A DNA stretch of 64,000 bases from Pygmaiobacter massiliensis. GTDB taxonomy: Bacteria; Bacillota; Clostridia; Oscillospirales; Ruminococcaceae. The notes below the pieces were generated by a model. The model did not search any database. It saw only the letters and a list, made by a program, of their open reading frames with translations, and had not been told where the DNA came from. The stretch spans positions 806,001 to 870,000 of the forward strand of contig NZ_OAML01000002.1 of assembly GCF_900199435.1 (NCBI RefSeq). The letters are read 5' to 3'. The position numbers and the translations under genes were made by a program. Positions 54,663-62,415 of the stretch are shown here, piece after piece; within the stretch, counting starts at the first letter, position 1, and each line of letters opens with the position of its first letter.

Positions 54663-55658
54663 ATGAAAAGAAAAATCACTAAAAAAAATATTATAATCGG
54701 AACTGTAACAGCGTTGCTTGTAGTTTCTATTTCTCTTTTCATTTTCTTTTTAAATCCGCAAAGAACCTTTAATATAACTGAAACATACAGAATAACCACA
54801 GCAGATGGTGCTGACACATTTTTACGGGTGACCCTACCCGTTAGTGACGGATATCAAAAAGTAACGAGCGTGCAGATTGACGGAGCAACAGAGTATGCTG
54901 TAGAACGCTTTGATGGATGGCATGAATTGACAGCACAAGTGCCAGCAAACGGCAAAAAAGCTGTTGTAACAATTTCTTATACTGTCAGCCTGCTTAGAAA
55001 TATAGCTGCATGGGAAGGGGATGTTAAATCCGAGTATACCTTACCACAACAGTTCGTGGATTCCGATAATGAAGCCATTGCCGAACTTGCCGCACAGCTC
55101 CGTGGAACCAACGATTTCCAAACTGCCCGCAATATATTTAATTATGCAAATAAAATCATCAAAACTCGCACGGGTACTTTTGCAACGCAGGGCAAGGAGC
55201 AAACTCAGTCCTGTGCTTCAGAATTACTGTTGAATCCTGTTGGCGTTTGCTATGATTACGCTATCCTCATGACCGCTTTACTTCGGGCAGAGGGGATTCC
55301 AGCTCGCATGATTTCAGGACTATCTTTGCAGGTGCCATTGAGCAGAGGCGGCGATTGGAGCCATCCCGGTGTCTCCCATTCTTGGGTTGAATTTTATGCG
55401 GATGGAAAATGGCATTTTGCAGACCCAACATGGGGCAAAGGCTATTTCAACCGAACCGACACGGCGCATCTGTCTTTCGGAACATTGGAAGCTAACATAA
55501 AATCGGATTTTCAACAAAACCGCCTTGCGGCGATAGAGGAGGATGGCTTTGTGCTCATCGGCGCTATGAGTGCGCCATTATCGTTTGTTGTATATTCTTC
55601 TGACGAAAATACAACCGTGATACCTCGTGCAGATGTCAGTTTTTCATGGTTTAAGTAA
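54663..55658 (+). CDS. Membrane-anchored transglutaminase-like protein
   Basis: A 331-residue protein. The ATG at 54663 lies seven bases after AAGGTG. A basic N-terminus and one helix (about residues 10-28) anchor it; the rest faces outside. After a beta-rich region (30-120) comes a transglutaminase-like domain with the catalytic triad Cys in NPVGVCYDYAIL (about 197), His in GVSHSWVEFY (about 236) and Asp in FADPTWG (about 252). Such domains act as peptidases or crosslinkers at the cell surface. The gene is AT-rich and stands alone in the post-tRNA tract, suggesting acquisition. Confidence 0.88.
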   Translation: MKRKITKKNIIIGTVTALLVVSISLFIFFLNPQRTFNITETYRITTADGADTFLRVTLPVSDGYQKVTSVQIDGATEYAVERFDGWHELTAQVPANGKKAVVTISYTVSLLRNIAAWEGDVKSEYTLPQQFVDSDNEAIAELAAQLRGTNDFQTARNIFNYANKIIKTRTGTFATQGKEQTQSCASELLLNPVGVCYDYAILMTALLRAEGIPARMISGLSLQVPLSRGGDWSHPGVSHSWVEFYADGKWHFADPTWGKGYFNRTDTAHLSFGTLEANIKSDFQQNRLAAIEEDGFVLIGAMSAPLSFVVYSSDENTTVIPRADVSFSWFK

Positions 55659-55730
55659 AACTTTTAAGGAGTAGGCCTCTTACATCAAGCTTAAACACCA
55701 CAACTGAAAAAAATCGAATAACTGTCATCC

Positions 55731-55767
55731 AAGCACCTATCGACTTTAAGTTGATAGGTGCTTTTTG
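55731..55767 (+). terminator. Terminator after the transglutaminase gene
   Basis: GCACCTATCGACT and AGTTGATAGGTGC pair with one wobble, followed by TTTTTGCATT. The remainder of 55659-56021 shows no gene. Confidence 0.8.
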
Positions 55768-56021
55768 CATTAGTAGAGAAAGAATCAAAATCTGTGCATA
55801 TGGTGTTGTCGCTATGCCGCTCGGCCATCTGCCGGACAACTAAAATCCAAACGGTACCACTTAATTTAACTAAACCGTGACCGTTTTCTTTCTCAATACC
55901 CCGCCGCCCTTATTCGTTAATTTTGCTCCATTTGATAATTGCTCTGAACATTCTCTAACTTTCGACATATAATGGAGTGCGTAATAACGCCAAAGCGTAT
56001 TATTTGAGGAGAGTGTTTTAT

Positions 56022-56333
56022 ATGGGCATGCCGGTAATCGTTCCTAGCAATATTTGTCGCAACCAAGCAATCACAGATCTTATTCAGTCAGTAGCACTAG
56101 AGCAAGCAGCACTGGCCCACATTATCAACGCAGAAGGAGAGAAACTGCAGCGTTTTATTTCTTGCAAGAGCACCGATGAAGAAACTTTACTTAAAGTAAA
56201 CAAGTCGGTACAAGATATGTTAGAATCCGTAGCTCGGGTTGAAACTATTTTGCAAGCTAAATTAAGCTTGTTTGACGGTTGCCTTTGCTCGGAGCATGAC
56301 CATTGCAAAGATGGCTGCGATTCTCACAAATAA
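56022..56333 (+). CDS. Small conserved-looking protein with Cys/His-rich tail
   Basis: A 103-residue protein starting at 56022 behind GAGGAGAG. The middle is helical with SVALEQAALAHIINAEGEKLQ (about 24-44) and VNKSVQDMLESVARVETILQ (about 64-83), patterns I associate with small Firmicutes proteins found alone or on spore-surface collagen-like proteins. The tail DGCLCSEHDHCKDGC carries four Cys and two His and could bind metal. CATATAAT at 55966-55973 resembles a sporulation-type -10. A spore role is a hypothesis only. Confidence 0.7.
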   Translation: MGMPVIVPSNICRNQAITDLIQSVALEQAALAHIINAEGEKLQRFISCKSTDEETLLKVNKSVQDMLESVARVETILQAKLSLFDGCLCSEHDHCKDGCDSHK

Positions 56334-56461
56334 AAAGAACTTTTGTACAAAAGTAGGCACTTGATACTTTCATCGTTTTCTTCCACTTTAACGGAAAACA
56401 CTTCACTAAGTTGTGGAGCAATCTTTTATTTATCTATTTATCTCTTTTCCCTTTAGTCAAC

Positions 56462-56497
56462 AAAAACAGCCGCGACAAATTGTCTCGGCTGTTTTTA
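56462..56497 (+). terminator. Bidirectional terminator
   Basis: AAAAACAGCCG-GACAA pairs with TTGTC-CGGCTGTTTTT, one mismatch. It lies between the small protein gene and the convergent lipoprotein; the rest of 56334-56700 shows no credible gene. Confidence 0.8.
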
Positions 56498-56700
56498 GTT
56501 TGTATCGATGTCAGAGCCAAAAATTTTTTTACGCCAATATTCAAATTTTTATTAGGTTCACAACAGAAGGTTTACTTCGCGGTTTTATAGAAAATCGCAT
56601 GAAAGCATTTTTGGGGCATCCTATATATCACCTAGTTCGTTAATAAAGGGATTCGTTTAGGCTTTGCAACCGCAGCAAAGTGCTCTTTTGCAAAAAGCTG

Positions 56701-57387
56701 CTATTTAATCAAAACACCATTTTCATAAATCATTGGCTCATGCTCACTACCGTCGCCCCGGTAAGCGGGGCGCGATAACAACTCTTTTTTCAATTCTTCT
56801 TTAGAAGAAAAAGTTTTAGCTTGGTAGTCTTGGTCGGGCGCCAGTTTTTCAAAAAATATAAATTCGTTGCCTTGCGGAACCAAAACTCCTGCGTGGCCAA
56901 CAAACAACCATTTTTCGTAAGGATCATGCATCACTACACTAATTAGAGAAGATTTATCGTTGTGGAACTCTACATTTCTCCCTTTTAGTGCATTGGGGTA
57001 AACTTGTTCAAACTGATCATTTGCTACACCATCAACACTTGCACCATCAAACAGCGCGATAAACTCCCCTTGATGATCCCGGATTTGCTGGAAGTTATCA
57101 TCAGTTTCAATGAAGTTTATATCGAACATCAGATAATTATTATATTCTTTTTTCGGGGTTGCTGTAACGCTGTCCTCTAAAAGCGTAAAGGCTGCCGTGC
57201 GACAATTATAGTCCTGAGCAGGAACTTTTCCCTTTTTGTAATCATTCACATAGCTCAAGTAAGTATCCACATTGGAAAGCTTACTATCTTCCATCAATTT
57301 CTTTTGCGTAGCATCCTGACTTTTGCAAGCAGTTAGCAGCGCAATGCATAGGACAATGACAACAGTAATGCGTATTTTCTTCTTCAT
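56701..57387 (-). CDS. Lipoprotein, DUF4300-like
   Basis: A 228-residue lipoprotein. The start at 57387 lies six bases after GGAG. The signal peptide KKKIRITVVIVLCIALLTAC ends at a lipobox Cys (about residue 20). The mature part includes NCRTAAFTLLED, LMFDINFIETDDNF, FVGHAGVLVPQ and FFEKLAPDQDYQAKTF. These match my recollection of DUF4300 proteins of Firmicutes, whose function is unknown. No operon partner. Confidence 0.75.
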   Translation of the reverse strand: MKKKIRITVVIVLCIALLTACKSQDATQKKLMEDSKLSNVDTYLSYVNDYKKGKVPAQDYNCRTAAFTLLEDSVTATPKKEYNNYLMFDINFIETDDNFQQIRDHQGEFIALFDGASVDGVANDQFEQVYPNALKGRNVEFHNDKSSLISVVMHDPYEKWLFVGHAGVLVPQGNEFIFFEKLAPDQDYQAKTFSSKEELKKELLSRPAYRGDGSEHEPMIYENGVLIK

Positions 57388-57891
57388 ATTTTTCTCCATA
57401 TCATAATGCCCATAAATTTCATAACGTTTTTCACTTATAAAGACGTTTTACTCCACTATAAATATTTTCCTAAATCGTGTTGCAAATGTAATTGCTGCAA
57501 TCATTTGCTAAATTTATCCATTTAAAAACAATGTCAGTAGGTACCGTCAATTTCTATAAAAAACATCATATTTTCAGAAACTTTAATCAGCGCAAAAGTT
57601 TCTATTCCAAATTTTAGTGTGCTAATCTTAATTGCACCATAATGAAAACTAAAGATTTCTTAACAATTGAATGATGCTTGTCCTATCCTGTTAATCATTT
57701 CAACCGTTTTTAAAGCCGAAACGACAAATTTTGATTCTGCGTGTAAAGAATCCGGATTCTAAATCGTTTATTTTTTATAGCAATATAAAATCTTAAGATT
57801 TCGCAAATGATTTCTTAAGGTTCATGTTTTAATATAAAGTTGTTAAATTCACATAACGAATTTTTCAAAGTGTAAACGAAGGAGAACTAAA
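57388..57891. other. AT-rich divergent intergenic region with CTTAAG repeats
   Basis: About 500 bases between divergent genes. CTTAAG occurs at 57792-57797 and 57814-57819, 22 bp apart, upstream of a -10-like TAATAT (57830-57835). The layout fits an activator site for the glycolipid operon. Nothing else was recognised. Confidence 0.4.
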
Positions 57892-58437
57892 ATGGTAAAC
57901 GATGACAAGCGATTTATTTATATCGTCGTTTCAAAAACAGATACAGCGCTCGGAAAGCTGATTCAAAAAAAGCTGGGTGTTAGCTATAACCACTGCTCCG
58001 TTTCGTTGGACGAAAGCCTCGAAAATATTTTTTCGTTCGGCCGCAAGGAGCTTCATAATATGTTTCGTGCAGGTTTTGTGCGAGAGAGCAAAAACGAGGG
58101 TTTTTTTGCTGCACACAAATATTCTTACATTGCAGTACTGCGCATTCCGGTAACAGAAGAGCAGTGGTGGCAGGTAAAAAAATGTTTAGCTCAATTTAAA
58201 CAGCAAAAAAACCAATATAAATACAGCGTCCTCGGGCTGGCTTATTGCTATTTGGGCATCCCCGTGAAACGAAAAAACAAGTATTTCTGCTCTCAGTTTG
58301 CAGCAGAACTTTTGCAGCGATCCGGCATTCAACTGTTTGACAAAGACGAAAGTCTTGTTCGCCCCCACGACTTTTTAGGACTGGAAAGTGGACAAGTTGT
58401 TTATAAAGGAGAAATCCGAAATTATTGCGTAGCGTAG
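57892..58437 (+). CDS. YiiX-like permuted papain-fold (NlpC/P60 superfamily) protein
   Basis: A 181-residue protein. The catalytic His lies in YNHCSVSLDE (about 31-40) and the Cys in KYFCSQFAAELLQRSG (about 142-157), the circularly permuted order of YiiX/LRAT-like NlpC/P60 enzymes. No signal peptide is seen. Relatives act on amides or lipids. It is first of a five-gene operon with lipid glycosylation functions, which favours a lipid or peptidoglycan-amide substrate (inference). RBS GGAGAAC. Confidence 0.8.
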   Translation: MVNDDKRFIYIVVSKTDTALGKLIQKKLGVSYNHCSVSLDESLENIFSFGRKELHNMFRAGFVRESKNEGFFAAHKYSYIAVLRIPVTEEQWWQVKKCLAQFKQQKNQYKYSVLGLAYCYLGIPVKRKNKYFCSQFAAELLQRSGIQLFDKDESLVRPHDFLGLESGQVVYKGEIRNYCVA

Positions 58438-58446
58438 GAGACCAAT

Positions 58447-59475
58447 GTGAAAATATGGATTGTAACGGCCCGGTTTGGGCAAGGACACTGTTCAGCAGCG
58501 AAATCGCTGGAAGAAAAATATAAAGCCCGTGACTACGAAGTAGTGGTTAGCGACGTGATAGAACTGCTTTATCCTTTTGGAGCAAGCATGGTCTATGGCG
58601 CGTTTAACCATATCATTTGCAGAAATGCAGCAATCTACAATTTTTTAAACGAGTTTGGAAGAAACCCGGACAAAGAAGTCCTTCCGGCAAAGCAGCTGAA
58701 AGATGCTTTTGACGAGATTCAACCCGACGCGGTGATTACCACTTGGTCAGCCTGTGCCCGCATGCTGGGGCCTTTGCCGGTACCCACCTTTGTATGCGTT
58801 ACCGATTTAGGCGTTCATGCCGGGTGGGTTGCACCGCATGTGCAGGGGTATCTGGTGGCGACACAAAGCGTTGCCGACCAGCTAGTGGAGATGAAAGTTC
58901 CGGAAGGAAAAATCCATATCTCAGGCATCCCTGTAAAAAAAGTTTTCGAAACGTTAGCGCCAGAGCCCAAAACCACAAAAGAAGTGCTGATTATGGGCGG
59001 TGGTCTTGGCATTTTGCCATGGGTGGATGGCTTATTAAACGAGTTCAAAGAGCACCCCGAAATAAAAATCACCGTAATTGCAGGCCGCAACCGAAAGCTA
59101 TATCGAAAGCTTTATCAAAAATATCCTTCTGCCACCATAATTGGATTTACGAGCAAAGTCGCTGAATATCTAGAGCAGGCAGATTTACTTGTTTCTAAGC
59201 CAGGAGGCGTAACGCTTTTTGAATCCATTTATGCAGAAACGCCCTGTCTCGCGGTTTTCCCCTCGTACAAACACGAGATAGAAAACGCAAAGTTTATTCA
59301 AACGCAAGAAATTGGTGATGTGGTATGGCAGGGTGAATCTCTTTGCGACGGCATCTTAAAGGCGCTTGAAAACGAAGAGAAGCGCTGCCTGTGGCAGAAA
59401 AATATGCAGGAAATGAAAATGCAGCTTCAAACACAGCAGAGAAAGGAACCATATCTTGTTGAAGATTCTATTTGA
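58447..59475 (+). CDS. Diacylglycerol glucosyltransferase-like enzyme (MGDG synthase/UgtP family)
   Basis: A 342-residue GT28 enzyme. The N-terminal MGDG-synthase domain begins IVTARFGQGHCSAAKSL (about 4-20), where G-x-GH contacts the lipid, and the C-terminal UDP-sugar site includes MGGGLGILP (about 182) and SKPGGVTLFESI (about 251). It likely adds glucose or galactose to diacylglycerol at the inner membrane face, making glycolipids or an anchor for teichoic-type polymers. It is somewhat short for UgtP. GTG start; the end overlaps the next gene by 20 bases. Confidence 0.88.
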   Translation: MKIWIVTARFGQGHCSAAKSLEEKYKARDYEVVVSDVIELLYPFGASMVYGAFNHIICRNAAIYNFLNEFGRNPDKEVLPAKQLKDAFDEIQPDAVITTWSACARMLGPLPVPTFVCVTDLGVHAGWVAPHVQGYLVATQSVADQLVEMKVPEGKIHISGIPVKKVFETLAPEPKTTKEVLIMGGGLGILPWVDGLLNEFKEHPEIKITVIAGRNRKLYRKLYQKYPSATIIGFTSKVAEYLEQADLLVSKPGGVTLFESIYAETPCLAVFPSYKHEIENAKFIQTQEIGDVVWQGESLCDGILKALENEEKRCLWQKNMQEMKMQLQTQQRKEPYLVEDSI

Positions 59476-60160
59476 AGTTTTTATCCTATTGCCCTTCTGT
59501 GCTGCCCTTCTTTATGTATTGGTTGGGCTGGTCACCACGAGCTGGTTTCGGGCAAAGAATCCATTTAAAAACCTGCCTTCCTCCCCAAAAACAATTTATC
59601 TTACTTTTGACGATGGTATGAACGCTGTTTATACGCCTCAGCTGCTGGACTTGTTGAAAGCGCACGACGTCAGCGCATCCTTTTTTGTATTAGCGTCAAC
59701 CGCAACACAGCACCCCGAATTGCTGTTAAGAATGAAAAACGAAGGGCACCTGGTTGGGCTTCACTCATATGATCACCACAACCAGATTTTGCAGACTCCG
59801 TTTCAACTAAAAAAAGATTTCGACAAAAGTATGAGATGCTTTGAACAACTAGGCATTAGGCCAGACTATTACAGGCCCCCGTGGGGACATGTGCGTCCGA
59901 CGGGCCTTTGGCTCTGCAAAGCTTATCAGCTTAAAATTGTGCTGTGGAATGCAATTGTACAGGACTGGCAAGCAGACACGACAGCAGAGATATTGTGTGA
60001 TAAGCTGACCAGAAAGGTGCATGGCAACGCCGTGGTATGTCTGCACGATGGCAGGGGAAAAAACGAAGCGCCAGCAAAAACAATCAAAGCTCTGGCTACT
60101 ATGATTCCCAAATGGAAAGAGGAGCGCTATACTTTTGAAACAGTGGATGGCTTATATTAA
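59456..60160 (+). CDS. Polysaccharide deacetylase (CE4) membrane protein
   Basis: A 234-residue protein. An N-terminal hydrophobic anchor (about 3-25) is followed by a NodB domain: motif 1 TFDDG (about 53), motif 2 HSYDHHN (about 104-110) with metal-binding His residues, RPPWGH (about 140) and a C-terminal CLHDGR. It removes acetyl groups from GlcNAc-type sugars outside the cell. TTG start behind AAAGGAA within the previous gene; its own end overlaps the flippase-like gene. Confidence 0.88.
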   Translation: MLKILFEVFILLPFCAALLYVLVGLVTTSWFRAKNPFKNLPSSPKTIYLTFDDGMNAVYTPQLLDLLKAHDVSASFFVLASTATQHPELLLRMKNEGHLVGLHSYDHHNQILQTPFQLKKDFDKSMRCFEQLGIRPDYYRPPWGHVRPTGLWLCKAYQLKIVLWNAIVQDWQADTTAEILCDKLTRKVHGNAVVCLHDGRGKNEAPAKTIKALATMIPKWKEERYTFETVDGLY

Positions 60161-61217
60161 AAAGATTCTATATAATGGGGGCTTTTTTGCCCTTGTAATA
60201 TATTTCACCTACCGCATGGTGTTTTCCAAGATAACATTTGAGCAAATAGAGCAAGCCCTTTTAGAAATTAAAATTCATTATTTGCTACTGGGTCTTTTAA
60301 CTTCGTTTGCGATGGTTTGTGCGGAAGCCCTGAATACAAAACGAAACCTGAAGTTACTCGGTGTCGACAAAAGCTACTTTTTGTGTTTGTCATATGCCTT
60401 TGCGGGCAACTTTTTTAGCGGCATTACCCCAGCCGCAACAGGTGGTCAGCCGATGCAGCTGTATTTAATGCATCATGACCATATTCCGGCCTCTACTGGG
60501 GCCTTGGCACTTTTTATGGATTTGGGCGCTTATCAAGTTGTAATTACCAGCCTGGGGCTTTTCGGTTCTATCTTTTGCTTTCCAATTATTCAGCGCTCTC
60601 TCGGGAGTTTTCTTCCGGTTTTGTGGGTGGGATTGGTGCTCAACACCATTCTGCTGGCCTCCACCTTTATTGCAATGTTTTCGAAAAAGTTCAGCTATGG
60701 CGTTGTGAACTTTATTGCAAACATTGTGGGTGCTTTGCGAAAAGACAAAGGCGAAAGCTTTCAAAAAAAAGCGTTGCAGGGCGTGCACCAATACCAAGCA
60801 GGTGCGGCCATTTTAAAACAGCATAAAATGGCATACCTGGCGAATTCCTGTATTATGCTGTTTCGCGTTGTAGCAATGCATTCCGCCCCATTTTGGGTTT
60901 ATAAGGCGTTCGGGTTATCTGGGGCAAGCTTTATTGAGATTATTGCCTTGCAGGCAGCTCTGTACGTTTCTTGTGCCGCGCTCCCTTTCCCCGGGGGGAC
61001 AGGAATAGGCGAACAGGCCTTTTTGCTGTATTTTAAAGAGCTGTTTCCTGCTGGCATTCTTAGTTCTGCAATGATATTAAGCCGCGGAATCGGCTTTTAT
61101 TCGGTTGTCACTTTCTGTGGAATTGCTCTGCTCGTTCTTTGGGTGGCGCGGCAAAAACAAAACAATGCTTTGGCAAAGGGTGTGAAATTGTATCGAAAAG
61201 AACCTTCAGAGCATTGA
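60135..61217 (+). CDS. Flippase-like UPF0104/LPG-synthase TM-domain protein
   Basis: A 360-residue membrane protein with about eight helices and the family patterns LSYAFAGNFFSGITPAATGG (about 88-107) and ALPFPGGTGIGEQAFLLYF (about 286-304). The domain is shared with lysyl-phosphatidylglycerol synthase MprF (without its synthase part) and is proposed to move glycolipids or phospholipids between leaflets. The TTG at 60135 is nearest to the GGAG at 60121, and an in-frame ATG at 60147 is the alternative. Confidence 0.87.
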   Translation: MKQWMAYIKKILYNGGFFALVIYFTYRMVFSKITFEQIEQALLEIKIHYLLLGLLTSFAMVCAEALNTKRNLKLLGVDKSYFLCLSYAFAGNFFSGITPAATGGQPMQLYLMHHDHIPASTGALALFMDLGAYQVVITSLGLFGSIFCFPIIQRSLGSFLPVLWVGLVLNTILLASTFIAMFSKKFSYGVVNFIANIVGALRKDKGESFQKKALQGVHQYQAGAAILKQHKMAYLANSCIMLFRVVAMHSAPFWVYKAFGLSGASFIEIIALQAALYVSCAALPFPGGTGIGEQAFLLYFKELFPAGILSSAMILSRGIGFYSVVTFCGIALLVLWVARQKQNNALAKGVKLYRKEPSEH

Positions 61218-62205
61218 TTGTGCAAAGTATATTGCGGCAGTTTGCGTCATTGCTGTCCACACATTAAGTGGTGCCGAAGCGAGTAGCTGGTGGCTGTTTT
61301 TTTTTATTCAGGGTTTGGCACGGTTAGCCGTTCCCTTTTTCTTTTGCTGTACGGGCTATTTTATTGCAGAAAAAGGAATAGAAAGCCGGGCAGTTGTCGG
61401 GGCATTTATCAAAAAGGCAACAAGCAGCTACCTTTTTTGTTCGCTTATCTATATCCCGGTAGAACTTATCAAAATGGCTGGACTGCATACCCTCAACAAA
61501 GCAACTCTGCTGCACTATTTTCACTACGCCATTGTGCAAGGCAGTTTTCTCCACTTATGGTACTACCCCGCTGTAATAATTTCATTGGCTTGCCTTTGCT
61601 ATTTGCTGAAACATTTATCGCTTCGCACCGTAGGAATGATATGCGCAGGCTTGTACTTGTTCGGTTTGCTCGGCGACGGATACTATGGACTTTTACGATT
61701 TTTACCTAGCTGGTGTTCAAAGTTGATGGGAGTTTACCTGGCCGTTTTTTTGACAACTCGAAATGGTTTATTTTTCGGCATTCCTTTTGTCTTTGTCGGT
61801 ATATGCTTGTCAAAAGCTATGGCGTTGAAATCCATCAAATCCCCTTTGCGCTGGTTTTTAGCCACCTTGGTATGTGGTGGAATTGAGATTTATTTTTTGC
61901 GCCGCTTTGGAATCGCTGCTGATTATAATATGACAGTTTTTATTGTTCCCGCAACCGCTTTTTTGTTTTCAACACTGTTAAACAGCCACTTCAAAACCCG
62001 TATTGACACTGTTTCTTTAAGGCTGTCAAGCATGAGGCTGTATCAGTCTCATCTATTTTTTTACGGAATAATTCTGGCGCTATTGACTCTTTTTAAGCTG
62101 CCCATCCTGGAAAATCGTGCAATTCAGTTTTTCATTATCTGGGCGGCCTCTCAAACATTTGCCACATTTTTGCTGAGAAAGCGCAACATAACAAAACTGG
62201 ATTAA
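61213..62205 (+). CDS. Acyltransferase-3 family membrane protein, non-standard start
   Basis: A protein of about 330 residues and ten helices. Family homology clearly begins at IDCAKYIAAVCVIAVHT (His of the acyltransferase-3 N-terminal motif) and continues through ARLAVPFFFCCTGYF. The frame is open from 61186, but no ATG, GTG or TTG precedes this region. The first standard start, TTG at 61315, would delete helix one and the conserved His. ATT at 61213 overlaps the TGA of the previous gene (ATTGA) and is the best candidate. It likely O-acylates a surface glycan or glycolipid made by its operon. Confidence 0.75.
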   Translation: MDCAKYIAAVCVIAVHTLSGAEASSWWLFFFIQGLARLAVPFFFCCTGYFIAEKGIESRAVVGAFIKKATSSYLFCSLIYIPVELIKMAGLHTLNKATLLHYFHYAIVQGSFLHLWYYPAVIISLACLCYLLKHLSLRTVGMICAGLYLFGLLGDGYYGLLRFLPSWCSKLMGVYLAVFLTTRNGLFFGIPFVFVGICLSKAMALKSIKSPLRWFLATLVCGGIEIYFLRRFGIAADYNMTVFIVPATAFLFSTLLNSHFKTRIDTVSLRLSSMRLYQSHLFFYGIILALLTLFKLPILENRAIQFFIIWAASQTFATFLLRKRNITKLD

Positions 62206-62284
62206 AATCATTTATCAATCTAGAGGATTCCTTTTCGCACAAAGCCAGGGAGATGGCCGCTTCTATGCTTCTCGCCTTTCCAAA

Positions 62285-62375
62285 ACCTTTCTATTACAAA
62301 AACACAAAAAGAAATCCTGGCAAGATTCTGCGCCGTCCGCAGCTGTAATAGGGTGTTTATCGAGAGTCAGATTTT
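62285..62375 (+). ncRNA. Cobalamin-riboswitch-like segment (partial or decayed)
   Basis: AAATCCTGGCAAGATTC and CCGTCCGCAGCTGTAATAGG (62313-62350 region) resemble the conserved core of AdoCbl riboswitches (AATCC...CGC..CTGTAA). GAGTCAGAT (62363-62372 region) resembles the start of the B12 box. The GGGAA element is changed and the 5' part is not convincing. A terminator hairpin follows directly. No plus-strand gene follows; the opposing oxidoreductase ends there. Confidence 0.3.
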
Positions 62376-62382
62376 ATATGTG

Positions 62383-62415
62383 AAAGCTTAGGCGACAGAG
62401 CGTCTAGGCTTTTTA
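62383..62415 (+). terminator. Terminator between convergent genes
   Basis: AAAGCTTAGGCG pairs with CGTCTAGGCTTT (two wobbles) around ACAGAG, then T-rich TTTTTATTTAT on the plus strand. On the minus strand the T run is weaker. Confidence 0.7.

Noticed and set aside
56413-56643. A 76-codon plus-strand frame after the small Cys-tailed protein
   Set aside because: It spans a terminator hairpin, lacks a ribosome binding site and has no recognisable motif.
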